The position numbers were made by a program, and so were the translations under genes. The notes beneath the pieces are model-generated. The model ran no database searches, had not been told where the DNA came from, and saw only the letters and a program-made list of their open reading frames with translations. A DNA stretch of 18,072 nt from Acidimicrobiaceae bacterium (GTDB lineage Bacteria > Actinomycetota > Acidimicrobiia > Acidimicrobiales > UBA8592), in contig PAZD01000008.1 of the NCBI GenBank assembly GCA_002715405.1, positions 6,745 to 24,816 on the forward strand, in the 5' to 3' direction. Numbering within the stretch: position 1 is the stretch's first letter; each line of letters begins with the position of its first letter. This document shows, one piece after another, positions 7,602-14,857 of this stretch.

Positions 7602-8846
7602 ATGGAAACTATACGAGATATGGAGCCGCCTCCACATATTATCGGTATTAAGCATTTCGTTGATTACAAGACAGTCGATGAGATCCTTAAATCAAAGAAC
7701 TTTCGGCAAGGATCACATCAAGAGAGCCAACCTTTCTTTGGTGACTCGCTCCTGACTATCGACCATGGTGAGCATTTCGAACGTCGAAGACTTGAGGCCC
7801 CCTTATTCCGCAAAGAAGCTTTGGAATACTATGAAAGGGAGGAACTACTTCCGCTAATTTCGAGTTCGCTTGAAGAATGTGAGCAGAATAGAGGTGCGGA
7901 CGGGTTGGTTCGGGCTGACTTGTGTTTACTTGTTCGGAATATGCTCGCTCGGATCTCAGCTGTTACAACTGGGATAGATGGTGTTGATACCCCAGAGCGT
8001 ACTGATGCATTTCGAACGTACGTTGAGCAATTAGGAACTGGGGCAACTGTAGAATGGTCGACGGAAGACCATGGAGAAGTAATTGAACGGATACTAGCTA
8101 TACGCCAGGGTTTCGTAGAAGAGTTCTATGGTCCGTCTGTAGAGCGAAGATGCGAATTGATAGATCAATTTCGAGCTGGTCAAATCTCAGAAGATGATCT
8201 TCCTAGGGATCTTTTGACTTTAATGTATCTTCATTGGAATGAAGACTGGGATGATGAACTTCCATTGCGTGAGGCAACCTTATACACTGTTGCTTCCAGT
8301 CAGACAACAACCCATGCCGTTCCACACATGATGATGCACCTTCATGAATGGTTCGAAGTACACCCAGAAGATTATGAGAAAAGGTTTGATAGGGAATTTC
8401 TAAAACGTGCTGGCCATGAAGCTATACGACTTCATTTACCTTCTCCTGCGCTATTACGTATAGCACTTGAAGATGTAACTCTAAGTAATGGGATTGAGAT
8501 TGCCGAAGGTGAGCGAGTGGCATGTCTTTTTACCCCTGCAAATCGTGATACTTCTGTATTCGGTGATGATGCAAAATCTTTTGACCCATATCGAGAAGTC
8601 CCAGATGTGAAACCGTGGGGTTTCGCATTTGGCGGTGGAGAGCACACATGTATTGGACGTACTTTGGTTACCGGTCTTTCAGCTCGAACTGACGGTGACG
8701 AAGGAACCGATGGAACGTTGGTGAATATAGCTCTAGCGTTATTCGGAGCTGGAATAGAACTAGACCCAGAAGAGATGCCAGCTTTCACGGAACTAAGTTA
8801 CCATGACGCCTACGGGCGGTTCCCAGTGATATTGAGAGATTTATAG
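7602..8846 (+). CDS. Cytochrome P450 (tandem copy 1)
   Basis: 414 residues, a soluble class I bacterial type with no membrane anchor. The C-helix is HFERRRLEAPLF. The I-helix reads ASSQTT (231-236), where the usual acid before Thr is Gln234. The K-helix ExxR is E273-x2-R276. The haem signature FGGGEHTCIG has Cys350 as thiolate ligand and Phe343 in its usual place. After the Cys the L-helix is broken by an acidic, Gly-rich stretch (SARTDGDEGTDGT), unlike most P450s. It should hydroxylate a pathway substrate using electrons from the ferredoxin encoded eight bases downstream; no reductase gene is in the window. AGGAG lies upstream of the ATG. It is colinear, without gaps, with the second copy at 9142: 44 of the first 60 residues are identical. 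Confidence 0.95.
   Translation: METIRDMEPPPHIIGIKHFVDYKTVDEILKSKNFRQGSHQESQPFFGDSLLTIDHGEHFERRRLEAPLFRKEALEYYEREELLPLISSSLEECEQNRGADGLVRADLCLLVRNMLARISAVTTGIDGVDTPERTDAFRTYVEQLGTGATVEWSTEDHGEVIERILAIRQGFVEEFYGPSVERRCELIDQFRAGQISEDDLPRDLLTLMYLHWNEDWDDELPLREATLYTVASSQTTTHAVPHMMMHLHEWFEVHPEDYEKRFDREFLKRAGHEAIRLHLPSPALLRIALEDVTLSNGIEIAEGERVACLFTPANRDTSVFGDDAKSFDPYREVPDVKPWGFAFGGGEHTCIGRTLVTGLSARTDGDEGTDGTLVNIALALFGAGIELDPEEMPAFTELSYHDAYGRFPVILRDL
7797..7828 (+). repeat. 32-bp direct repeat, copy 1 (inside P450 copy 1)
   Basis: Identical base for base to 9337-9368 in P450 copy 2, although surrounding codons differ at many synonymous sites. It encodes the C-helix region (A-P-L-F-R-K-E-A-L-E). A shorter identical stretch of 20 bases is at 7713-7732 and 9253-9272. 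Confidence 0.85.
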
Positions 8847-8854
8847 GAGGAACG

Positions 8855-9055
8855 ATGGCCGACCCCGAATTGCATGTAAAAATTAATTCATTAATATGCG
8901 AGGGAACAGCATATTGCGTTCGGATTAATCCAGATGTTTTTGGTATAGGTACTGACGGACTTGGCGAAGTCCTTGTTGATAGGCCTGCACCTGAATTTGA
9001 GGACTCCCTCGAAGAGGCTGCGACCCTGTGTCCTACAAGGGCTATAACTTATTGA
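8855..9055 (+). CDS. Small [3Fe-4S]-type ferredoxin, P450 redox partner
   Basis: 66 residues. Cluster ligands are C15 and C21 in C-EG-T-AY-C, and C59 in CPTRAI. The second Cys of the usual C-x2-C-x2-C-x-CP set is Thr18, which leaves three Cys and suggests a [3Fe-4S] cluster. The neighbouring PDVF and the acidic body are usual for actinobacterial P450 ferredoxins. An AGGAGG site overlaps the stop of the P450 and lies four bases from this ATG, so the two are made together. It probably carries electrons to both flanking P450s from a reductase encoded elsewhere. Confidence 0.93.
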   Translation: MADPELHVKINSLICEGTAYCVRINPDVFGIGTDGLGEVLVDRPAPEFEDSLEEAATLCPTRAITY

Positions 9056-9098
9056 CTAAATAATTTTGTCGATACCCAATCAGCTAGTATTCGTTAAT

Positions 9099-9119
9099 TT
9101 GATTCCGAAGGAAAATCAA
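9099..9119 (+). repeat. Small imperfect hairpin between ferredoxin and second P450
   Basis: TTGATT (9099-9104) can pair with AATCAA (9114-9119), extended by CC/GG around a GAA loop with a two-base bulge. It lies in the 86-base gap before the second P450. There is no U-tract after it, so it is a weak attenuator or processing site at best. Confidence 0.25.
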
Positions 9120-9141
9120 CCAGCAAATTTAGGAAGGTCTT

Positions 9142-10386
9142 ATGGCAAGTATTAGAGATATGCAGCCTCCTCCATATATCGCTGGAATGAGGAAGTTTGA
9201 CGATTTTGCGACAGTTGATGAGATCCTAAAATCTAAAGATTTTCGACAAGGTTCACATCAAGAGAGCCAACCCTTTTTTGGACAATCGCTCATTACTATT
9301 GACCATAATGCTCACTTTGAGCGACGGAGGCTTGAAGCCCCCTTATTCCGCAAAGAAGCTTTGGAATATTATGAACGAGAGGAATTGATCCCATTGATAA
9401 CCAAATCCCTCGAAGAATGCGTAGGCGATAGGGGAGAAGATGGGGTAGTTAGAGCTGACCTATGTTTACTTGTACGAAATATGTTGGCGCGTATTTCAGC
9501 TGTAACCGCAGGGATTGATGGTGTAGATACACCTGAACGTACCGGTGCCTTCATGAACTACATCGATTTGCTCGGGATGGGGGCTACTGTTGAATGGTCG
9601 ACGGAAGATCACGACGAAGTAATTGCTCGTATTCTTAGCGTCCGTGACGATTTTGAAAAAGATTTTTTTCTGCCTTCGGTGAAGCGTCGTGTTCGTTTAA
9701 TAGATGAGTTCAGAAATGGTGACCTCACCGAGGATGATCTTCCCAGGGACCTTTTGACTTTGATGTATCTTCATTGGAACGATGAGTGGGAAGATGAGTT
9801 ACCTCTACAAGAAGCGACGCTATATACGGTGGCCTCAAGCCAAACAACTACTCATGCAATTCCACATGTGATAATGCATCTGAATGAATGGTTTCAAGAA
9901 CATCCAGAGGATTACGAGAAAAGGTTCGATAGAGAATTTCTTAAACGCGCTGCACATGAGGCTATGAGATTACACCTTCCGGCCCCTGCACTGTTACGGA
10001 TTGCTCTAAGAGACGTAACCTTAAACAACGGTGAAAAGATCACCTCTGGAGAGAGAGTCGCCTGCTTAATCGCCCCAGCAAATCGTGACATTGATGTTTT
10101 TGGGGAAGATGCATGTGAGTATGACCTTCATCGTGAAATTCCAGATGTAAAACCATGGGGGTTTGCAGTTGGAGGAGGTGAACATAGCTGTATCGGACGA
10201 ACATTGGTAACAGGGTTATCTGCACGAACTGACGGATCAGAAGGCACCGATGGAACTCTAGTGAATATTACCCGAGCACTGTATGAGGCTGGATTGGAGA
10301 TGGATCCTAACGACTCTCCTGCATATACGGAGTTGAGCCATCAAGATTTTTACGCAAAGTTTCCAGTGATTCTTACGAGCTTATGA
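9142..10386 (+). CDS. Cytochrome P450 (tandem copy 2)
   Basis: 414 residues, colinear with the copy at 7602. It keeps the C-helix HFERRRLEAPLF, the I-helix ASSQTT with Gln234, E273-x2-R276 and the haem ligand Cys350. The haem signature differs: VGGGEHSCIG, with Val343 where the conserved Phe is found in copy 1 and in nearly all P450s. That Phe packs against the haem thiolate and tunes its potential, so copy 2 may have a shifted redox behaviour. The same acidic interruption follows the Cys (SARTDGSEGTDGT). AGGAAGG lies upstream of the ATG. It follows the ferredoxin by 86 bases and probably shares it. The duplication likely gave two enzymes acting on different positions or successive intermediates, which is an inference. 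Confidence 0.95.
   Translation: MASIRDMQPPPYIAGMRKFDDFATVDEILKSKDFRQGSHQESQPFFGQSLITIDHNAHFERRRLEAPLFRKEALEYYEREELIPLITKSLEECVGDRGEDGVVRADLCLLVRNMLARISAVTAGIDGVDTPERTGAFMNYIDLLGMGATVEWSTEDHDEVIARILSVRDDFEKDFFLPSVKRRVRLIDEFRNGDLTEDDLPRDLLTLMYLHWNDEWEDELPLQEATLYTVASSQTTTHAIPHVIMHLNEWFQEHPEDYEKRFDREFLKRAAHEAMRLHLPAPALLRIALRDVTLNNGEKITSGERVACLIAPANRDIDVFGEDACEYDLHREIPDVKPWGFAVGGGEHSCIGRTLVTGLSARTDGSEGTDGTLVNITRALYEAGLEMDPNDSPAYTELSHQDFYAKFPVILTSL
9337..9368 (+). repeat. 32-bp direct repeat, copy 2 (inside P450 copy 2)
   Basis: Exact match of 7797-7828, 1540 bases away; see that entry. Confidence 0.85.
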
Positions 10387-10422
10387 ACAGTCGAGGCTTG
10401 TCTTTCTTGGATTCGCTTCGAG

Positions 10423-10836
10423 TCACACAGTTGTAGAATCCGCGGAGCTAAATTCTTGAAGGAGTTTCTCCGCATTAATCGTGCTGCCATCTCCTGCACC
10501 AATCTGGACTGGAGGCCAATGGCCATTTTTAAAGATAACCAAGACAGTAACCCCTTCCTCTCCCGCGATTAGAGGTCCATACCCTCGGTTTGCTAGGCCG
10601 ATTCTTATATCTCCCTCATGGAGCCATTTCCCACTAACTTTTTGACTTCCTTTCAGGATAATTTCTGAATAGTCGCAAGCATGCGTGTGAGCTTCTACAC
10701 GACAATTTGGGGGAAAATACACTTTAAAGACAGTGGGTGAAGTATCTTCTGAAGGTAATCCTATTCGGTATTGAGAAGTCTCAATACCGGTTTCTTCCAT
10801 CCAAACTTGTCCAAGTTGATTCCAGGAAGTCACCAC
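10423..10836 (-). CDS. Cupin-domain protein (copy 2), 5' end interrupted
   Basis: 137 residues if it starts at GTG 10834-10836. It has the same core as the cupin at 399: HTHACDYSEI, then GDIRIGLANRGYGPL, and again no His in the second motif. The reading frame upstream of this GTG still encodes homologous sequence (TPETIAEELNRRGHV, against TTDEITSELNRRGHI in copy 1) back to an in-frame TAA at 10888-10890. Beyond that, ten codons lead to an ATG at 10920 with GGAG four bases upstream. So the original gene probably began at 10920 and carries a nonsense codon at position 11. The shortened form would keep the whole barrel and may be functional. It follows the diiron enzyme gene by 18 bases and is probably in its operon. 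It could be a decaying paralog or a sequencing error. Confidence 0.72.
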   Translation of the reverse strand: MVTSWNQLGQVWMEETGIETSQYRIGLPSEDTSPTVFKVYFPPNCRVEAHTHACDYSEIILKGSQKVSGKWLHEGDIRIGLANRGYGPLIAGEEGVTVLVIFKNGHWPPVQIGAGDGSTINAEKLLQEFSSADSTTV

Positions 10837-10920
10837 ATGTCCTCGCCGATTAAGTTCCTCAGCAATTGTCTCTGGTGTATCTACCGCTTACTGGTCACGT
10901 GGATCAATTGAATCTGTCAT
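10837..10920 (-). other. Remnant 5' end of cupin copy 2 with in-frame TAA at 10888-10890
   Basis: Reading from ATG 10918-10920 gives ten codons (MTDSIDPRDQ), a TAA, and then seventeen codons that continue the cupin frame and match the N-terminus of copy 1. GGAG at 10925-10928 marks the old start. The total of 165 codons plus stop is close to the 158 of copy 1. Confidence 0.6.
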
Positions 10921-10938
10921 TCGACTCCGAAAATTTGA

Positions 10939-11667
10939 CTAGGCTTGTTCGTAAACCATCCAAAGGTCGTGGAAAAGTCGACTGGTCTCGATAGTGCAAT
11001 CAAAAACTGCCTTTCGAGCGTCACCTGTAAGGGCGTAGTCAGATACCATCTCTATACCTTCATCACCATGGTCTTGATCAGCGAGAATATGCATAGTCCA
11101 GAAAATAACATCTTGATCTGTTAAGTCGTAGTTGTTTTTAAATGCTGCAACCATTCTTGTAAATGTTTCTGGAACGAAAGACTCTAACCCAATCCCAATA
11201 GCTGACAGAGGGACGAACCATTCTCGGCAGAGTCCCATAAATTCAAAATAGTCAGTTACTCTTCTGCCAGCTGGCCTTTGCTCTGCCGCACGAATAGTCT
11301 CAGTATCTGATCCAATCGCGCTAGCAAATTGAAGAAGTAACTCAGGATGCGCATCTGTTTGAGTTTCATACCCAGTACATTCTTCGGCGAGATTTTTTAC
11401 AAGTGCTGTTCGGACTTCTTCATGAGGGCACCGTACATAGATAGCACCAATCCACGGTAACATTCGCGAAATATGAAGGTAAAACTGCTCAGTGAATAGC
11501 TGAAGTTGGGGAAGTGTTATAGTCCCAGCTTCAAGACCAGTAACTAATGGATGATCATACATCCCACGACCGGGCTTCATGCATTCTTCCCGAATCGAAT
11601 CAACAAATTCTTCTGGAGTCATTTCAGCTAGTTCATTTTTGTCAAAGTGAGTTTCGGTCAAAGTCAT
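10939..11667 (-). CDS. Haem-oxygenase-like diiron oxidase/oxygenase (HDO; PqqC/TenA-fold)
   Basis: 242 residues, all-helical haem-oxygenase-like fold with no membrane segment. The metal-ligand pattern of HDO enzymes (as in SznF, CADD, UndA) can be read: Glu95 or Glu96 in NLAEEC with His107 in HPELL, Glu162 in GLESFVP, and His193-x3-Asp197-x2-His200 in the last metal helix. The Glu162 to His193 spacing of 31 and the H-x3-D-x2-H spacing fit the family, so a dinuclear iron site is likely. Known members oxidise amino acids, fatty acids or amines with O2; the substrate here is unknown, but the setting suggests a small acid or an acyl-CoA-derived product. AGGAGG lies eight bases from the ATG. The gene is upstream of the cupin copy 2 and divergent from the acyl-CoA dehydrogenase across a 130-base gap. 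A TenA- or PqqC-like non-oxidative role is possible but less likely given the full ligand set. Confidence 0.87.
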   Translation of the reverse strand: MTLTETHFDKNELAEMTPEEFVDSIREECMKPGRGMYDHPLVTGLEAGTITLPQLQLFTEQFYLHISRMLPWIGAIYVRCPHEEVRTALVKNLAEECTGYETQTDAHPELLLQFASAIGSDTETIRAAEQRPAGRRVTDYFEFMGLCREWFVPLSAIGIGLESFVPETFTRMVAAFKNNYDLTDQDVIFWTMHILADQDHGDEGIEMVSDYALTGDARKAVFDCTIETSRLFHDLWMVYEQA

Positions 11668-11797
11668 ATATCGGTCCTCCTATTGTTTCAAATCAGTGTA
11701 GCTTGAATAGATCTTTATGTCATTCTGAAACTCCACTTCCTATGTGTATTATTTGCTACTAAAATAACAACGCTTAGAGAAACGTCCTGGAGGTGGA

Positions 11798-12943
11798 GTG
11801 TCTTTACCAATTGAGATAAGCGCAAATCATAAAGAAGTAGTTGAGGAGTGTCGTCTACTAGCCAAAGAGGTCGAACCATTTGCGATGGAAGCTGATGACT
11901 CGAGTGTAATGCATGAGCCAACCCTGACAGCACTTAGGGAAAGTGGGCTAACTAATCTTATGGTGCCATCTGCATATGGGGGACGTTTTGATGAAGTTGA
12001 TCCGCTTGCGGTGTGCCTTGCCAGGGAAGTATTCATGAAAACATCCTCACACTTAGATTCAGCCTTTGCTTTACAGGGGATTGGTAGTTACGCCATCTCG
12101 CGTGTGGGAACAGAATCACAAAAAGAAGAATGGCTTCCAGCTGTGGGTAGGGGCGATGTATTGGCAGCTCTTGCTTTGACAGAGCCAGTAGCCGGATCAG
12201 ATCTTAAAGGAATTGAAACAAGGGCAGAGCCAACAAATGATGGGTTGGTGCTAAATGGTGCGAAATCGTTTATTTCTAATGCAGGTGCTGCTTCTTTTTA
12301 TACGACACTAGCGAAAGAAGGGGATGGATATTCTCTTTTTCTTGTTCCGGCGGACGTCGAAGGTCTAACTGTGTCGCCATCTCCTGAGATAATAGCGCCG
12401 CATGTTTTAGGTGAGCTGACCTTTGACGGCGTTGTTCTTCCGGAATCATCTCGTTTGGGTGACCCCGGAACTGCTTTTCGACATGTGCTCGCTACGTTGT
12501 CTGTATTTAGAATTTCTGTGGCAGGTGCTGCAGTGGGATTAATGGAAGGCGCTCTAGAAGAGGCAGTTCGTCATTGTCGATCTCGGGAACAATTTGGGAG
12601 GCCTCTAGTCAAACATGGCCCCGTTGCTACCTTGCTTGCTGATTCATGGTCAGACTTAGAGTCTGCTCGGCTACTTACTTACCAAACCGCGGCAATGGCA
12701 GCTGAAGATCCTGAAGGAAACCTTGATCGTTCATCATTGGCGAAACTCACAGCTACTGAAGCTGCAACGAGGGTTGTCGATCGATGTGTCCAAACGATGG
12801 GACGTTGGGGATTAATACGAGGATCAAAGATTGAGAAATATTATCGTCAAGCTCGTCCAATGCGCGTATATGAAGGAGCATCCGAAGTTCTTCGATTGGG
12901 TATTGCCTCCAGATTAGTGAAGGAGGTCTCTGATGGAGCTTGA
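11798..12943 (+). CDS. Acyl-CoA dehydrogenase
   Basis: 381 residues, full-length flavoprotein. It introduces an alpha-beta double bond into an acyl-CoA and passes electrons to ETF. The flavin/substrate motif ALTEPVAGSD and the following NGAKSFISNAG are in the middle domain. The C-terminal helical domain has REQFGRPL and the catalytic base Glu359 in YEGASEVLR, where most family members have it. The GTG start follows a GGAGG site five bases upstream. The stop overlaps the next gene by 11 bases. Its partner steps would be hydration by the MaoC-type protein at the left edge and oxidation by one of the SDRs. Substrate class (straight chain, branched or ring) cannot be judged. Confidence 0.95.
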   Translation: MSLPIEISANHKEVVEECRLLAKEVEPFAMEADDSSVMHEPTLTALRESGLTNLMVPSAYGGRFDEVDPLAVCLAREVFMKTSSHLDSAFALQGIGSYAISRVGTESQKEEWLPAVGRGDVLAALALTEPVAGSDLKGIETRAEPTNDGLVLNGAKSFISNAGAASFYTTLAKEGDGYSLFLVPADVEGLTVSPSPEIIAPHVLGELTFDGVVLPESSRLGDPGTAFRHVLATLSVFRISVAGAAVGLMEGALEEAVRHCRSREQFGRPLVKHGPVATLLADSWSDLESARLLTYQTAAMAAEDPEGNLDRSSLAKLTATEAATRVVDRCVQTMGRWGLIRGSKIEKYYRQARPMRVYEGASEVLRLGIASRLVKEVSDGA

Positions 12944-13685
12944 CCTTGAAGGTCGAATAGTCATCGTCACTGGTGCTAGCAGAGGGTTAGGTGCAGCGAT
13001 TGTAAGAGATTTGGTTGATGAAGGCGCTTTTGTCGTTGCTGCTGCGCGATCTGAAGCCGCTCTGGAAGAACTGAGATCGTATTCGCCCAAACAGATTTTC
13101 ATAAAAGTTGCGGATATGGAGATTTCAGACGATATCGAGGAACTTGTCGAATTTGCTATTAGCGAGTTTGGCTCGCTACATGCTGTGGTAAATAATGCAG
13201 GCATTGCTCCAGCAGGAAAATTTGTTGACACTGATATAAGCGTCATGGAAAAAACGATTGCCGTGAACGTAATTGCTCCTGCGATTCTTTCTAGAAAAGC
13301 TGCACAATATTTCATAGAGACCAACATAGAAGGTTCGATAATCAACATTGCGTCAACTTCAGGTATTAAAGGTAAAGCGCAACTTGCTGGCTATTCCTCC
13401 TCGAAAGGAGCAATGATGCGCCTGACTGAGGCGTTGGCAGCTGAATGGGCACGCTATGGAATTCGAGTAAATACTATCGCCCCTGGAGCATTTGAGACTG
13501 ATGCTCAATCTGCTGTCCTTGAGGATGAAAATATTCTTACGGCTAGACTTCGTAAAATACCTTTGCGACGGATGGGGGACCCCAGTGAGATTGGTGGACT
13601 TACTTCTTACTTGGTGTCTTCCAAATCAAGTTTTGTAACAGGATCTTGCTTTGTTATCGATGGTGGCGAAGTAAATAAACAATAA
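12933..13685 (+). CDS. Short-chain dehydrogenase/reductase, NADP-type
   Basis: 250 residues, classical SDR of usual length. TGASRGLG is at 13-20. Arg39 after the second strand (AAARSE) suggests NADP(H), in contrast to the NAD-type SDR at 942. NNAG is at 87-90, and the full tetrad N112, S141, Y154, K158 is present. The ATG lies inside the end of the acyl-CoA dehydrogenase gene behind GAAGGAGG, so the two are coupled. It is likely a ketoreductase or alcohol dehydrogenase acting on the product of the neighbouring enzymes. The next gene begins 18 bases downstream with its own AAGGAG site, which makes a three-gene operon. Confidence 0.94.
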   Translation: MELDLEGRIVIVTGASRGLGAAIVRDLVDEGAFVVAAARSEAALEELRSYSPKQIFIKVADMEISDDIEELVEFAISEFGSLHAVVNNAGIAPAGKFVDTDISVMEKTIAVNVIAPAILSRKAAQYFIETNIEGSIINIASTSGIKGKAQLAGYSSSKGAMMRLTEALAAEWARYGIRVNTIAPGAFETDAQSAVLEDENILTARLRKIPLRRMGDPSEIGGLTSYLVSSKSSFVTGSCFVIDGGEVNKQ

Positions 13686-13703
13686 TTTTACATAAGGAGA
13701 AAT

Positions 13704-14426
13704 ATGAGTAATAACGCAGATCATCAAGCTCTTGGGAGCAATGTGCTCTTATCAAAAGAAGTCGCTGCAAAGTCACATAAATTCGCTGAGGGTTACGCAC
13801 GTGTTCGTGAAGTAACCGATCTAGATGGAGCTTGCCCTGCATGGGCAAAAGCTCTGTATATGGCAGCAGCTGCAGCTGTTAGAGGGCATGAAATGCTTAT
13901 GTTAAGGGAATTAGGTCGTTCAAAGGACCATGGATTGTCCTTGAATGATGCTAGAGGCGCAGCGTTAACTGTTTTTATAAGTAGAGGAGAAGGGGTGTAT
14001 AGCAAATTTACAGCCGCCGTTAATGAGCTGTATGGAGAGGAAATTGGGGACCCAGAAGAAGACTCTCCGGAATTTCAACTAGACAAGGCAGCTTGTTTGG
14101 AGTACTTCGAAGGGTATTTCGGATTTGTGCCAAACTATATTCAACTTATGGCTGAAGAGGCTTCAAGGGCATTAGAGGGTTATGTTCTTATGAGGGAGTT
14201 CTCACTAGCTGAGAATTTATTGGACGCCAAACATGTTGAGTTGCTCTTATGCACTGTGAATGCTGCCGAATTCTCATCAAGATTTGTAAATGTACATGCG
14301 AATGGAGCAAGAAATGCTGGAGCCACAGAAGCTGAGATAGTTGAGTCGGTAATATGTGCTCTTCCTGTTTCTGGTGTCGCTTCCTGGTTGCCTGGGGCGG
14401 ATGGAATCATAGAAGGTCGGGGCTAG
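13704..14426 (+). CDS. Carboxymuconolactone decarboxylase-like (AhpD-fold) protein without CxxC
   Basis: 240 residues in two AhpD-like halves. The N-terminal half (about 44-105) is a degenerate unit without the reactive motif. The C-terminal half (about 125-220) has the usual FGFVPNY, an E-x3-L-C-TVN helix and GATEAEIVESV. In AhpD-type peroxidases the key sequence is C-x2-C-x3-H; here His198 is kept, but both Cys are replaced (Ser191, Phe194). Peroxidase or disulfide chemistry is therefore not possible. A decarboxylase, lactone-hydrolase or binding role is more likely, as in gamma-carboxymuconolactone decarboxylases, which also use a His. It is the third gene of the dehydrogenase-SDR operon with AAGGAG upstream. 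Family good; activity unknown. Confidence 0.88.
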   Translation: MSNNADHQALGSNVLLSKEVAAKSHKFAEGYARVREVTDLDGACPAWAKALYMAAAAAVRGHEMLMLRELGRSKDHGLSLNDARGAALTVFISRGEGVYSKFTAAVNELYGEEIGDPEEDSPEFQLDKAACLEYFEGYFGFVPNYIQLMAEEASRALEGYVLMREFSLAENLLDAKHVELLLCTVNAAEFSSRFVNVHANGARNAGATEAEIVESVICALPVSGVASWLPGADGIIEGRG

Positions 14427-14449
14427 GTCGACTCAATCGGGTGGCAAAT

Positions 14450-14806
14450 TTAAAAATCTGAAGAATTCAGTTGTACTACCTGATGTATTATTTCTCCATT
14501 TTCGATTGTCAGATAATCTGTTCCAGATGCAATAGTTACACCGTCGATTATTCGCCAATAAAAAGTTGCCTTCGAGCCTTCTACGGTCAATTTATCAAAA
14601 ATAATTCTTGAATCCCCAAGTCTTTCGGGGACGGTCTGGAAGTATTTTCGGATCTCTTCTATCCCATTGTGTATGTCCTCACCTCGATGAAGGACAGCAT
14701 GATTTGAGTAATCATCAGCCATCTGCTTAGGATCTCCAGCTAGAACTGCTGTAATATGATCTTGAGCAACTTGCTCTGGAGTTCGGAAGGGCTTCTTTAA
14801 TGTCAT
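14450..14806 (-). CDS. NTF2/SnoaL-like small cone-fold protein
   Basis: 118 residues, one alpha+beta barrel. It starts with TPEQVAQDHITAVLAGD, the long first helix of the fold, followed by a bent sheet, F-YWRIIDGVTIASGTDYL and ENGEIIHQVVQL at the end. Members of this fold include ketosteroid isomerase, SnoaL cyclases and epoxide hydrolases. The pocket residues are too variable to choose between them. It may isomerise or hydrolyse an intermediate made by the P450s or dehydrogenases around it. There is no strong Shine-Dalgarno sequence (only AGAG near the ATG). It converges with the AhpD-like gene and diverges from the synthetase at 14858. Confidence 0.85.
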   Translation of the reverse strand: MTLKKPFRTPEQVAQDHITAVLAGDPKQMADDYSNHAVLHRGEDIHNGIEEIRKYFQTVPERLGDSRIIFDKLTVEGSKATFYWRIIDGVTIASGTDYLTIENGEIIHQVVQLNSSDF

Positions 14807-14857
14807 TTCTCTAGCTTGCCGTTGGTTTTCCCAACTAGCAATAAAAGGTATTTTTTT

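Noticed and set aside
10391..10421. Hairpin TCGAGGC/GCTTCGA between convergent P450 and cupin genes as a terminator
   Set aside because: A 17-base loop, one G-U pair and no U-tract make it too weak to call.
11668..11797. Operator or promoter pair in the 130-base divergent gap
   Set aside because: TATTAT and TAAAAT are present, but no -35 partners or inverted repeats good enough to support a site.
14816..14857. TTG start for the synthetase
   Set aside because: It leaves only nine bases to the divergent gene and adds 14 residues with no family match; the ATG at 14858 has an AAAGG site.
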